In this document: piece after piece, positions 30,793-39,075 of the stretch
Layout: each line of letters starts with the position of its first letter
Numbering within the stretch: the stretch's first letter is position 1
Origin: Amycolatopsis sulphurea
GTDB lineage: Bacteria; Actinomycetota; Actinomycetes; Mycobacteriales; Pseudonocardiaceae
Direction: 5' to 3'
NCBI RefSeq assembly: GCF_002564045.1
Contig: NZ_PDJK01000002.1
Coordinates: forward strand, 682,001 to 746,000
Length of the DNA stretch: 64,000 nucleotides
Position numbers and translations under genes: made by a program
The notes under the pieces: model-generated
Seen by the model: the letters and a program-made list of their open reading frames with translations, nothing else
What the model was told of the DNA's origin: nothing
Databases searched by the model: none

Positions 30793-32256
30793 CTACGCTT
30801 TCGGCGCCGGAATCGCGGGGCCGGGGCAGGATTCCGTCGTCGTCCGGCCGGTGTCGAAGAACGTCACCGCGGCCGACGCACAGGGCAGCGACTCCAACGA
30901 ACCGTGCGCATCGTCCTCGATCTTCATGAGCGCGCCACCGATTCGCCGCTGCATGGCCACAGCCCATCCGATCGGCGTAACCGGCTCGAATACGTGGCCC
31001 ACGAGCTGCAACGGACTCTTGCCCGGCTCGAACGCCCACTGCTGCACGGGAGCAGGCCAGCCGATGCACTTCTGTTCCCAGAATCCGTACGAGCCGCTGA
31101 CCGGGTTGCGCTCGATACGGTCGAGCCGGTGTCGCCACACCGTCTCGAAGTCCCGCGGGCTCGGCGATTCATTGCACAGCAAGGCATTCTGTTGGAAGGT
31201 ACTGCCGCCAGAGCGTTCAGTATCCCAGCCTAAGCCGGTCTTCGGTGCCGGACCTTGGTTCACTGCAGGCGTTCCACCGTCACGGATAGTGGCCAGCTGG
31301 GTAGCAACATCTGCCCATGTTTTGCGAGGGTCTGCGAGCATGTCGTTGACGGTCTTGCCATCGACCGGCGAACCATCAGCCGCCTTACGCGGCTTTGCGG
31401 TCAGTTCAGCACGCAGGTCGAGCAGGGCTTTGGCGACTGTTTGCTCCTCACGGCCGAAGTGGTAGACCGAGTCGTAGCGGGCGATCCAGGCGGAGAACTC
31501 GCGGAAGGTCTTCTCACCCACGGTAGCAATGTCATCGTCCATTGTGGTGAGATTCAGTTCCGGCGACATCACCGAATCGAGCAGCATCTTGTCGACGTGA
31601 TCGTCGAAGAGCGTGCGGTATTCCGCGCCGAGCGCAGTGCCCCAGGAAACGCCGTAGTAGCCGATCTTGTCCTCGCCCAGCGCCTGACGGATGCGATCCA
31701 CATCGCGCGCGATGTTCGACGTGGTCAACGAACGGACGAACGCGGGGTCCTTGTCGATGCACCGTTTCCGGGCCACTGCGTCCCGCTCGGCGACGAACCG
31801 AGCACTATCCTTTTCGGACATACCAGGAGCCGGTGAGGTCTCGTCCTCGGGGCAATTCACTCCCGCGCTGTAGTCGACGCCCCGAGGATCGAACCCGATC
31901 AGGTCGTGATGTTCCAGCAATCCGGCGGCTTTGCTGTCCACGATCGTACTCGGCGTGGCCATTCCGGAGTGGCCAGGACCGCCGGGGTTGAAGACGATAG
32001 CCCCGCTCCGCGCACCTGTCGCCGGGATCCGGCTGACGGCGACGTCGATCTTCCGGCCGTCTGGATCGGCGTAGTCGAGGGGGACAGTGATCATCGCGCA
32101 TTCGGTCTGTTTGTCGGTGGCGTCCCAACCCTTCGCGATCGAAGCGCAGGGCCGCCAAGCCAGTCCTTCTGCCGACGCAACGGCAGGTACGAGCGGGACC
32201 ATCGCGACCGCTGCCACGGCGGCCACGAGAGTACGGTTTTTCGGCATGAAGATCAT
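30793..32256 (-). CDS. secreted alpha/beta hydrolase, tripeptidyl-aminopeptidase type
   Basis: 487 residues. An N-terminal signal peptide (positive start, then VAAVAAVAMVPLVPAVASAEG) predicts export. The fold matches the actinomycete exported peptidase family related to S. lividans tripeptidyl aminopeptidase: oxyanion segment GPGHSGM, nucleophile elbow GVSWGTALG (family usually GxSYGT), and a C-terminal TAP-like half with the catalytic histidine in DDAHGSLES. Cysteines near CNESPSP and KCIGWP suggest disulfides. The start could be the ATG at 32256 or 32247. Substrate unknown; proteolysis of peptides outside the cell is likely. Confidence 0.88.
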   Translation of the reverse strand: MIFMPKNRTLVAAVAAVAMVPLVPAVASAEGLAWRPCASIAKGWDATDKQTECAMITVPLDYADPDGRKIDVAVSRIPATGARSGAIVFNPGGPGHSGMATPSTIVDSKAAGLLEHHDLIGFDPRGVDYSAGVNCPEDETSPAPGMSEKDSARFVAERDAVARKRCIDKDPAFVRSLTTSNIARDVDRIRQALGEDKIGYYGVSWGTALGAEYRTLFDDHVDKMLLDSVMSPELNLTTMDDDIATVGEKTFREFSAWIARYDSVYHFGREEQTVAKALLDLRAELTAKPRKAADGSPVDGKTVNDMLADPRKTWADVATQLATIRDGGTPAVNQGPAPKTGLGWDTERSGGSTFQQNALLCNESPSPRDFETVWRHRLDRIERNPVSGSYGFWEQKCIGWPAPVQQWAFEPGKSPLQLVGHVFEPVTPIGWAVAMQRRIGGALMKIEDDAHGSLESLPCASAAVTFFDTGRTTTESCPGPAIPAPKA

Positions 32257-32990
32257 GATGGTGTGCCTAGGCCCGGCAGCGGATCAGCCGATCGGCCGAT
32301 CGACCTCGCCGATGGACTGGTTTGATCCGCGACGCTCGATCACCCGATGAAGCCGACACTGGAATCTGGGCCAACCGGTGCCTCGCGCACAGCCGAACAT
32401 CGGCGGCCATTGCCGCTCAACGGCAACTCCGCCCGACCGAACAAAGGGCCAGACCTCACGGGCGAGCGTCGCCGTTTTCCGGCGACTGGCAGGTCAGCAC
32501 GGAAACCGGCGACCACCGGGTGGTGCAGATCGTGCACAGGTCACCCCGCGTGGCGCCCGCCGGATTCGGCTCGACAGGCGTTTCCACCATGACCTCACGT
32601 CCCGGTTCACCTCATGCAGTGAAGACATCGGGGGACCTCGTCTGGAAGCCGGTTATACTTACCGCCCGCCGTGGGCGGCGCTCCAACTACCGCCACCGGA
32701 AGGTGGGGCGTCGAGTCCGAACCCAGCATGTCGGCGCATCCGTCGTGTCGGCGAATGTACGGACTCATCGACGATGTCGTCCGAACGCCGCCGAAAATGC
32801 GACGGATTCGACCATGAGCCGGTGGCCGATCAACTCCTGCACCTCGACCGATACCTCCGCGGTACGCGCAGCGGCCGAACCTCCGGTTGCCGTGCTCCTC
32901 CACGGCATTGCATTAGCGCCGGGTCGGCTACCTCACCGTGCTGAGGCGAAGGCGCCACTCGCTCCCAGAGATTTCGCCGGCTGAGCTCGG
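32257..32990. other. gene-free stretch with two palindromes of the dispersed family
   Basis: No convincing gene is seen in about 730 bp between the hydrolase start and the hexapeptide transferase end. Two palindromes occur: ATTGCCGCTCAACGGCAAC at 32409-32427 and GTCGCCGTTTTCCGGCGAC at 32468-32486. The region holds the hydrolase promoter at its left end. A short minus-strand helical stretch near 32770-32860 could be an old gene remnant but cannot be named. Confidence 0.5.
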
Positions 32991-33749
32991 TCAGCTGGTC
33001 TCGCCCAGCGTCTTCTGCAGGGCCTTGTTCGCCTTGCGCGCCATGTCGGCAACCGCTTCCCGGCGAACGGCATCCGCGGCGTAGTCGTCTTCGCGGTTGC
33101 GGACCACCCGGGCGGGTGAGCCGACCGCGATCGAGTAATCCGGGATGTCACCGCGCACCACCGCATGCGCCCCGAGCACGCAGCCGCGGCCGATTCTGGT
33201 GCCCTTCAGAACACTGACCTTCGTGCCGAGCCAGGTGTCCGGCCCGATGCGCACCGGTGACTTGACGATGCCCTGGTCCTTGATCGGCACGTGGATGTCC
33301 GCGGTGACGTGGTCGAAATCGCAGATGTACACCCAGTCTGCGACGAGCGTGGCCGCGCCGAGCTCGATGTCCAGGTAACAGTTGATCACGTTCTGGCGCC
33401 CGAACACCGACTTGTCACCGATGCGAAGGGACCCCTCGTGACAGCGAATGGCGTTGCCGTCGCCGATGTGCACCCAGCGGCCGATCTCCAGCCGTCCGTA
33501 GCCGGGGCGGCAGTGGATCTCCACGTTCTTGCCGAGGAACAGCATGCCGCGCAGGATGATGTGCGGGTTCGCGAGCCGGAATTTCAGCAGCCGGTAGTAG
33601 CGCACCAGGTACCACGGGGTGTAAGCACGATTGCGCAGCGCCCACCGCAGCGAATCGACGGTCAGGAACCTGGCTTGGCGCGGGTCTCGCCGAGCCCGGC
33701 GCCAAGCGCGCACCCGCGACAACGCGGGCGCACCCCACATCGACGTCAT
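32991..33749 (-). CDS. hexapeptide-repeat acyltransferase (Rv3034c-like)
   Basis: 252 residues from the ATG at 33749 (MTSMWGAPALSRVRAWRRAR). Left-handed beta-helix hexad repeats run from about residue 80 (LFLGKNVEIHCRPGYGRLEI) to 215 (IGRGCVLGAHAVVRGDIPDY), with the typical LbH C-terminal cap SIAVGSPARVV. It should transfer an acetyl or longer acyl group, probably onto a sugar. The mycobacterial counterpart in the same gene order is Rv3034c, which has been discussed together with polymethylated polysaccharides, so acylation of such a glycan is an inference from position. Confidence 0.88.
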   Translation of the reverse strand: MTSMWGAPALSRVRAWRRARRDPRQARFLTVDSLRWALRNRAYTPWYLVRYYRLLKFRLANPHIILRGMLFLGKNVEIHCRPGYGRLEIGRWVHIGDGNAIRCHEGSLRIGDKSVFGRQNVINCYLDIELGAATLVADWVYICDFDHVTADIHVPIKDQGIVKSPVRIGPDTWLGTKVSVLKGTRIGRGCVLGAHAVVRGDIPDYSIAVGSPARVVRNREDDYAADAVRREAVADMARKANKALQKTLGETS

Positions 33750-33801
33750 GCCGTTGACCGTAACCTGTGGCCGGCGGCTCGGTACAGGCAAGGGGAGCAC
33801 G

Positions 33802-34749
33802 ATGGGGACCAAGCTGATCATCGACACCGATCCGGGTGTCGATGACGCTTTCGCGATCGCGCTGGCGGCGACGTCGGCGGATATCGAGCTACTGGGCGTG
33901 ACGACTGTCTTCGGAAACGTCCCGCTCGCGAGGACCACTGCCAATGCCCGACGGCTACTGCAGTTGTGCGGCCGCTCGGATGTGCCGGTCGCGGCGGGTG
34001 CCGCCCGGCCGCTCGTCTACCAGGTGACGCGGCGGTCAGGCAGCGTACACGGCTCCGACGGGCTCTCCGGCCAAGCCGACGCACTCCCCGAAGCAACTCG
34101 CCCGCTTGAAGACGGGGATGCGGTCAGCCTGCTGGTTTCGTTGCTCGAGGCTGCGGATGAACCGGTGGCCATCGCACCGATCGGACCACTGACGAACATC
34201 GCCGCGCTGCTCGCCGCGCATCCGGGCGTGCGGTCGAAGATCAGTCGCATCGTGCTGATGGGCGGAGGTGTGGCGCGCGGAAACACGACCGCCGTCGCCG
34301 AGTTCAATATCTGGGCCGACCCGGAAGCGGCACGGAGAGTGATCACCGAGGACGAGGTTCCGTGCGTGATGGTCCCCCTCGATCTCACCCACCAATGCGC
34401 TGTTGACGACGTGTGGCTGGGAAAGCTGGCCAGCTCCGGTCACCTGGGCCGGACGCTGGAGACGCTGACCTCGGATTACCGCGCGCACTACCGGCAGGTA
34501 CTCGGCTACGACGGCATGGTGCTGCACGACGCGGTGGCCGTCGCCGAGGCGATCCGGCCCGGCCTTCTGCACACCGAGACCTACCCGGTGACCGTGGACA
34601 CGAGTGCGGGCCCGGCCCGCGGGATGACGCTGGTCGACCGGCGGGCCGTTCCACTCGAAGCCGCCGGGCGGGCGGTGGACGTGGCTGTGGATACCGATGT
34701 GGATGAACTGCGGAATTTCGTCCTGTCGAGACTGGCCGGTGGCCGCTGA
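33802..34749 (+). CDS. nucleoside hydrolase (IunH family)
   Basis: 315 residues from the ATG at 33802. It hydrolyses the N-glycosidic bond of ribonucleosides. The calcium and ribose motif IIDTDPGVDDAFAIAL is at the N-terminus; VHGSDGLSG, IAPIGPLTNIAALLA and EFNIWADPEAA follow, and DLTHQ and HDAVAVAEAIRP are near the C-terminus. Its stop overlaps the proposed ATG of the next frame (TGATG). That start region itself resembles a copy of the dispersed palindrome, so coupling to the downstream frame is uncertain. Confidence 0.94.
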   Translation: MGTKLIIDTDPGVDDAFAIALAATSADIELLGVTTVFGNVPLARTTANARRLLQLCGRSDVPVAAGAARPLVYQVTRRSGSVHGSDGLSGQADALPEATRPLEDGDAVSLLVSLLEAADEPVAIAPIGPLTNIAALLAAHPGVRSKISRIVLMGGGVARGNTTAVAEFNIWADPEAARRVITEDEVPCVMVPLDLTHQCAVDDVWLGKLASSGHLGRTLETLTSDYRAHYRQVLGYDGMVLHDAVAVAEAIRPGLLHTETYPVTVDTSAGPARGMTLVDRRAVPLEAAGRAVDVAVDTDVDELRNFVLSRLAGGR

Positions 34750-37202
34750 TGGCCGGAACGAATCGTCCGGACGAATTGCCGCTGAATGGCGACGAGCAGG
34801 TGGACGCGGGTTTTTCCGGTGCTGACCCTGGTGCGGCCGAGGGCGTCGGTCTACCCGATGCGGGCGAGACGGCGGGCTCGGCAGGAGAGCCGGCGGGGTC
34901 GTCGTCTGGTGTGGATAGGTCTGGGGACTCGTCGCCGTTGAGTGGCGACGGGCGGGACGGCGGGTCTGCCGAGGTTGCAGCTGAGAGCACACCGCCTTCG
35001 GATAGTGGGCTGTCGCCGTCGAGTGGCGACGGGCGAAACGGCGGGTCTGCCGGGCTTGAAGCTAGGAGCACATCGCCTTCCGGTGGTGGGGATGGTGGGC
35101 GGTCGCCGTCAAATGGCGAAACGGCGGGTAGCGCGTTGCCCGGTGATTCCTCTGGAACTGGTGGGTTGCCGGTGAGCGGCGAGTCTTGGGGTGGTCTGTC
35201 GGTGGATCGCGAGGATCGGCGCGATGGGTCGCCGGTGGTTGGCGAAGGTCCAGATGGGCGGCCGCAGGTCGATGGCGAGGGTTCGGAGAGGCGGCCGACG
35301 GTGAATGGCGAAGTTCCGGGTCGGCCGTCACCGATGGATGACAAAGTTCCGGATCGGTCGTCGCCAGTGAACGGCGAGACTTCGGCTGGATCGTCACCAG
35401 TGGATGACAAAGTTCCGAGTGGGCCATCGCCGGTGGATGGCAACCGGGCCCCGGGTGGGCCGTCGCCGTCGAGTGGCGAAAGCCTGGTCAGGCCGTCGCC
35501 GCTGAGCGGCGGGGGGTCGGGTCGGCCGTTACCACCCAATGGCGAGAGTTCGGACCAGCCGTCGCCACTTGGCGACAAGGCCTCGGGCCAGCCGTCGCCG
35601 CCTAGCGGCGAAACCGCGAACCAGCCGTCGCCACCTGATGACGAGACGTCAGGCCAGCCATTGCCGATGGGCGGCGAGCGCTCAAACTGCCCGTTGCCGC
35701 TGAACGGCGGGACGACAAAGCAGCCGTCGCCACTCGATGGCGAAATCTCGGGAGACTCCTCGGCGGAGGACAGTGCAGCGTCGGCCGATCAGTCTCCGGT
35801 GAAGGACGGTCTCTCGCCGTTGAGGGGCGAGGCTCGAGACAAGCCGTCGCCATTGAGCGGTGAAGCTTCGGGCAAGCAGTCGCCATGGAGGGGCGAGGCC
35901 CACGGCAATCCCTCGCCGTTGAGTGGCGAACCGCTGGTCGCGGCGGGAGCGGGTGTGCTCGGCGGGACACGGGAGGCGGCTCCCCAGGAGACCGGGGCAT
36001 CGGCGATGAGTGTCGGAGAGTTCGGGGACGGCTCCGGGCGAATGCCTGCCATTGTCGATGGAGCGTCAGTGGAGCCAGGGCTCGGCGAGCGGCCGAGGCA
36101 GGCGGGTCGTGGTCGACGGCGGGTTGTGGTGGCGTTGGCTGCGGTGGTGGTAGTGCTGGGGGCGTTGGTGATCGCGGTGCGGTTTGCGCCGTCTGGGAAT
36201 GGGGCGGGAGACACTGTGGGAGCGTCGGCTTCGACGGTGCCTTCGAGGGAGGTGGCGCCGCCTCGGTCGTCGGTGCCGGCGCAGCCGAAGGTGCCGCAGG
36301 CTGGGGAGTTCGGGGCCTGGGCGTCGCGGACCAGCCAGTGGCTTGATATTCCGCTGCGAGCGATGAAGGGGTACGCGCAGGCGACCGTCACGCTCAGCAA
36401 GGAGCAGCCGGACTGTCACCTGTCGTGGATCACCCTCGCCGCGATCGGGAAGATCGCCAGTGATCACGGGCGGGCGCAGAGTAGTCATCTCGGAGACGAC
36501 GGGGCGCTCGCGAAGCCGCTCGGCGCGGTCGAGGTCCGAGACTTCTACAACCGCGTGGTTTCGAGTCCGGGCGCAGCAGGGCCGATGCAGCTGACGCCGG
36601 CGGCGTGGACGAAGTGGCAGCGCAGTGCGTCCGGCGGCAAGGCGGATGTGCAGAACATCGACGACGCAGCGCTCACCACCGGGCGTGCATTGTGTGCCGG
36701 TGGCCGCGACCTGGCGACGGACTGGTGGAACGGCGTCGCCACGCTGGCACCGGCGCCGCTCATGCTGCATCGGACGCTGGCGACCGTGAACGTCTACGGC
36801 ACTGTCGGGCAACGCGATCAGGCACCGGACCCGGCAGTGCTGAGCGCGGTCGACTTCGCGATCGACAAGATCGGTCTTCCTTATGTCTGGGGTGGCAACG
36901 GGACCGGCGGCGGCGACCCCGGGTTCGACTGCTCCGGTTTGACGACCGCGGCCTACGCCAGCGCCGGGGTGAAGCTCATGCGCACCGCCGACACGCAATT
37001 CCGCAGCATCCCGCACGTGAGCGAACCCGAACTGGGTGATCTGATCTTTTACGGGGAACCTGCGACGAAGATCCATCACGTCGGTCTCTATATCGGCAAC
37101 CAGCAAATGATCGATGCGCCGCAGACCGGACAGGCGGTGCAGGTTCATCCGTATCGCAAGCCGGGCGACGATTACGCGGGGGCTGGGCGGCCGGCTGCTT
37201 AG
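34749..37202 (+). CDS. membrane-anchored NlpC/P60 protein with N-terminal palindrome-encoded repeats
   Basis: The frame is 817 codons. Residues 1 to about 400 are a low-complexity array; from about residue 185 it has an 11-residue period of the form PSPLNGExSGQ. One transmembrane helix (VVVALAAVVVVLGALVIAVR) spans about 459-478. After it come a lytic-transglycosylase-like domain (WITLAAIGKIASDHGR, then AAGPMQLTPAAW) and a C-terminal NlpC/P60 peptidase with Cys728 in FDCSGL and His777 in HHVGLYIG. In active transglycosylases the position of IASDHG is E in GKVESDHG-type motifs; here it is Ala. An in-frame ATG at 36006 would yield a 398-residue protein without the repeats, which may be the true product. 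The exported part probably cuts peptidoglycan cross-link peptides. Confidence 0.8.
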   Translation: MAGTNRPDELPLNGDEQVDAGFSGADPGAAEGVGLPDAGETAGSAGEPAGSSSGVDRSGDSSPLSGDGRDGGSAEVAAESTPPSDSGLSPSSGDGRNGGSAGLEARSTSPSGGGDGGRSPSNGETAGSALPGDSSGTGGLPVSGESWGGLSVDREDRRDGSPVVGEGPDGRPQVDGEGSERRPTVNGEVPGRPSPMDDKVPDRSSPVNGETSAGSSPVDDKVPSGPSPVDGNRAPGGPSPSSGESLVRPSPLSGGGSGRPLPPNGESSDQPSPLGDKASGQPSPPSGETANQPSPPDDETSGQPLPMGGERSNCPLPLNGGTTKQPSPLDGEISGDSSAEDSAASADQSPVKDGLSPLRGEARDKPSPLSGEASGKQSPWRGEAHGNPSPLSGEPLVAAGAGVLGGTREAAPQETGASAMSVGEFGDGSGRMPAIVDGASVEPGLGERPRQAGRGRRRVVVALAAVVVVLGALVIAVRFAPSGNGAGDTVGASASTVPSREVAPPRSSVPAQPKVPQAGEFGAWASRTSQWLDIPLRAMKGYAQATVTLSKEQPDCHLSWITLAAIGKIASDHGRAQSSHLGDDGALAKPLGAVEVRDFYNRVVSSPGAAGPMQLTPAAWTKWQRSASGGKADVQNIDDAALTTGRALCAGGRDLATDWWNGVATLAPAPLMLHRTLATVNVYGTVGQRDQAPDPAVLSAVDFAIDKIGLPYVWGGNGTGGGDPGFDCSGLTTAAYASAGVKLMRTADTQFRSIPHVSEPELGDLIFYGEPATKIHHVGLYIGNQQMIDAPQTGQAVQVHPYRKPGDDYAGAGRPAA
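34775..35930 (+). repeat. palindrome array inside an open frame (33-bp / 11-codon period)
   Basis: More than twenty copies of the TCGCCNNTNANNGGCGA-type palindrome lie here. From about 35300 to 35750 they repeat every 33 bp and read PSP(L/V)(N/S/D)GE. The first full copy (ATTGCCGCTGAATGGCGAC) starts only 26 bp after the proposed ATG and the last (CTCGCCGTTGAGTGGCGAA) ends near 35930. Third codon positions are visibly less GC-rich than in neighbouring genes, and the opposite strand is also open, reading SPLNGD-like motifs. Confidence 0.85.
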
Positions 37203-37321
37203 GATCTATTGCATCTGATGCAACCTGGGTACCGGTGCGATGTCTCTCATTCTCGTCCCGGGCAGCCCGCCGCCTCGCTCCTGGAACAGGTGGTCTGGCA
37301 AACGGGCAAGACCCGGCCCCA

Positions 37322-37720
37322 TCAGCAACCAGCGACGGCCGCGGGCAGGACACGCCGGACCTTCGCAGCAGCGCTCTCGGCGGCCGCGACCGAGGTGGTG
37401 ATCAGACCGGCTCGCCGCCCGGCGACGAGGCCAAGCACGACCGCGAGCGCTTCTTCCCCGGTAGGCATCAGCGGCGGCATCCGATACCCGGGCTCGAGCC
37501 GGTAGCCGCCGTAGCGGCACCGACCGGACCGGCACATCCAGGTCCAGAAGATGCTCGACGTACCGGCGGACGGTGCGTTCGTCCACATCGAGCCGGCGGG
37601 CAAGTTCAGCGACGGTCCGGGTGCCGCCGCCCTGCAGGATCTCCAGCAGGGCCAGCACGCGGGCGATCGGCCGGGGCAAACCGGAAATCCTCTCGATACC
37701 GGGCGGATCCTGTCCACTAT
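37322..37720 (-). pseudogene. truncated, frameshifted YafY-type HTH/WYL regulator
   Basis: The N-terminal HTH is clear (RISGLPRPIARVLALLEILQ, then TVAELARRLDVDERTVRRYV). After DLDVPVR the coding moves to another frame: RCRYGGYRLEPGYRMPPLMP and EALAVVLGLVAGRRAGLIT, then it stops at KVRRVLPAAVAGC. Intact relatives are about twice as long and carry a WYL domain. The HTH part has no obvious ATG. Such regulators often sit divergent to a VOC-family gene, as here, so the remnant probably once controlled the neighbour. Confidence 0.7.
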
Positions 37721-37773
37721 TGCTTCTACCGTGGCCGGTGTTCGCGGAGGACACGCCTCCCGTCCCGAAAGGC

Positions 37774-37828
37774 AGGGTGTCCGCAAAGTCGGTGTGGAGG
37801 TCTGTGAAGGGGTCCTTCACGGACCTGA
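37774..37828. repeat. second repeat family: hairpin with flanking box
   Basis: A box AGGGTGTCCGCAAAGTCGG at 37774 is followed by the palindrome GTGAAGGGGTCCTTCAC at 37804-37820. The same two modules occur at 52.3 kb, so this is a dispersed composite repeat. It lies in the leader region between the broken regulator and the VOC gene. Confidence 0.75.
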
Positions 37829-37934
37829 AACCGGTCCGGCGCACGCCACGAGGTGGTCGCACACACCTCCGCATCGCCCGCCGCCGGGTCCCCGACCAAC
37901 TTTGCCGGAACCCTGTCCCGATTAGGAATCAGCC

Positions 37935-38330
37935 ATGCAGTTCGCCTCGGTCCGCATCATCACCCACGACGTCGCCCGGCTCGCCGAGTTCTACGAGAAG
38001 GCGACCGGGATCGCCGCGCGGTGGCCCGGCCCGCAGTTCGCCGAACTCGTAGGCGCCTCATGCACTCTGGCGATCGGCAGTGCCGAGACGATGACGCTGT
38101 TCAGCGCCGGCGCGGCAGTGCCCGAGGAGAACCGGACGGCGATCCTCGAATTCCTGGTCGACGACGTCGACGGCGAGTACGCAAAGCTGGCCGGCTCGGC
38201 CGAGATCGTGCAGGAGCCGACCACGATGCCGTGGGGCAACCGTTCGCTGCTGTTCCGCGATCCCGACGGCAATCTCGTCAACTTCTTCACCCCGGTCACC
38301 GACGCGGCCCGGGACCGGTTGGTCCGCTGA
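37935..38330 (+). CDS. VOC family (glyoxalase/bleomycin-resistance fold) protein
   Basis: 131 residues from the ATG at 37935. It has the paired beta-alpha-beta-beta-beta modules of vicinal-oxygen-chelate proteins: SVRIITHDVARLAEFYEKAT, then EFLVDDVDGEYAKL and LLFRDPDGNLVNFFTPV. Members are small metalloenzymes or antibiotic-binding proteins; the substrate cannot be inferred. A decayed YafY-type regulator diverges from it across a repeat element, so regulation may have been lost. Confidence 0.9.
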   Translation: MQFASVRIITHDVARLAEFYEKATGIAARWPGPQFAELVGASCTLAIGSAETMTLFSAGAAVPEENRTAILEFLVDDVDGEYAKLAGSAEIVQEPTTMPWGNRSLLFRDPDGNLVNFFTPVTDAARDRLVR

Positions 38331-38349
38331 GCACCCTTGGCGATCTCGC

Positions 38350-38394
38350 CTATACGCGCGTATAGTCTGCTGCGCATAGGAACAGCAGACTATA
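38350..38394 (+). promoter_or_regulatory. operator-like inverted repeats upstream of the TetR gene
   Basis: TATAGTCTGCTG-10 nt-CAGCAGACTATA at 38361-38394 is a perfect 12-bp inverted repeat, overlapping CTATACGCGCGTATAG (38350-38365), a perfect 16-bp palindrome. Both lie 20-65 bp before the TetR start and are AT-rich for this genome. They probably combine promoter and TetR operator. Confidence 0.75.
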
Positions 38395-38413
38395 CGTACG
38401 GCTAGGAGAATGG

Positions 38414-39058
38414 GTGACCGTCGTTCCCCGCGATCCCGAGGACCTGACCGCCCGTGCCCGGATCCGGGACGCGGCGATGGCGCACTTCGGCGAGTACGGG
38501 TTCGAGCGGGCCACCATCCGCGGGATCGCCGAGACCGCGCAAGTTTCACCGGGTCTGGTCCGGCACCATTTCGGTGCCAAACAAGGCCTTCGCGAAGCCT
38601 GCGACGCACATCTGGTCAAGCTGGTCCGGCAGCTCGCCGACCAGACGCAGGCCGGCCGCGGGCTCGGAAACGGCAATCCCATCGCCGCAGCGAGAGCGGC
38701 GGTGGGACCGTACGAGAGCTACCTCGCCCGCGCCCTCGTGGAAGGCGAGGCCGCGCCGTTGTTCGACGAGATGGTCGAACTCGGCGCGCAATGGCTCGCG
38801 GACGCGGACGCAGCCCGGAACCGCAATGACCCGCCGGCCGCCGACGCCAAAGTCCGCGCGGCCGTCACGACCGCGATGGCGTTGTCCATCACCGTGCTGC
38901 ACAAGCACATCTCCCGTGCGATCGGGACCGATGTGTTCAGCACCGACGGTGACGAACTCCTGGCCAGGGCGTTGATCGACCTCCATTCGCACCCACAGCT
39001 CAGCCTCAAGGAGGCCCGGACCGCGCTCGACGCCCTTGATCGGCAGCACCGGCACTGA
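38414..39058 (+). CDS. TetR family transcriptional regulator
   Basis: 214 residues from a GTG at 38414 (GGAG 5-8 bp before). The HTH is RIRDAAMAHFGEYGFERATI ... GLVRHHFGAKQGL, near residues 15-55. The C-terminal ligand-binding half is helical and has no recognised ligand signature. A perfect 12-bp inverted repeat sits directly upstream and should be its autoregulatory site. The next gene, 17 bp downstream, encodes a carboxymuconolactone-decarboxylase-type protein and is probably its target in the same operon. Confidence 0.93.
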   Translation: MTVVPRDPEDLTARARIRDAAMAHFGEYGFERATIRGIAETAQVSPGLVRHHFGAKQGLREACDAHLVKLVRQLADQTQAGRGLGNGNPIAAARAAVGPYESYLARALVEGEAAPLFDEMVELGAQWLADADAARNRNDPPAADAKVRAAVTTAMALSITVLHKHISRAIGTDVFSTDGDELLARALIDLHSHPQLSLKEARTALDALDRQHRH

Positions 39059-39075
39059 CAAGTAAGGACCCAGCC

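Noticed and set aside
32640..32740. Looked for a tRNA or small RNA in the gene-free stretch before the hexapeptide transferase.
   Set aside because: No cloverleaf, CCA end or conserved T-loop was found; the sequence has no recognisable RNA fold.
34385..35578. A 397-codon minus-strand frame reading SPLxGD repeats opposite the repeat gene.
   Set aside because: It arises from in-phase palindromes; it has no folded domain, and it overlaps the nucleoside hydrolase end in antisense.
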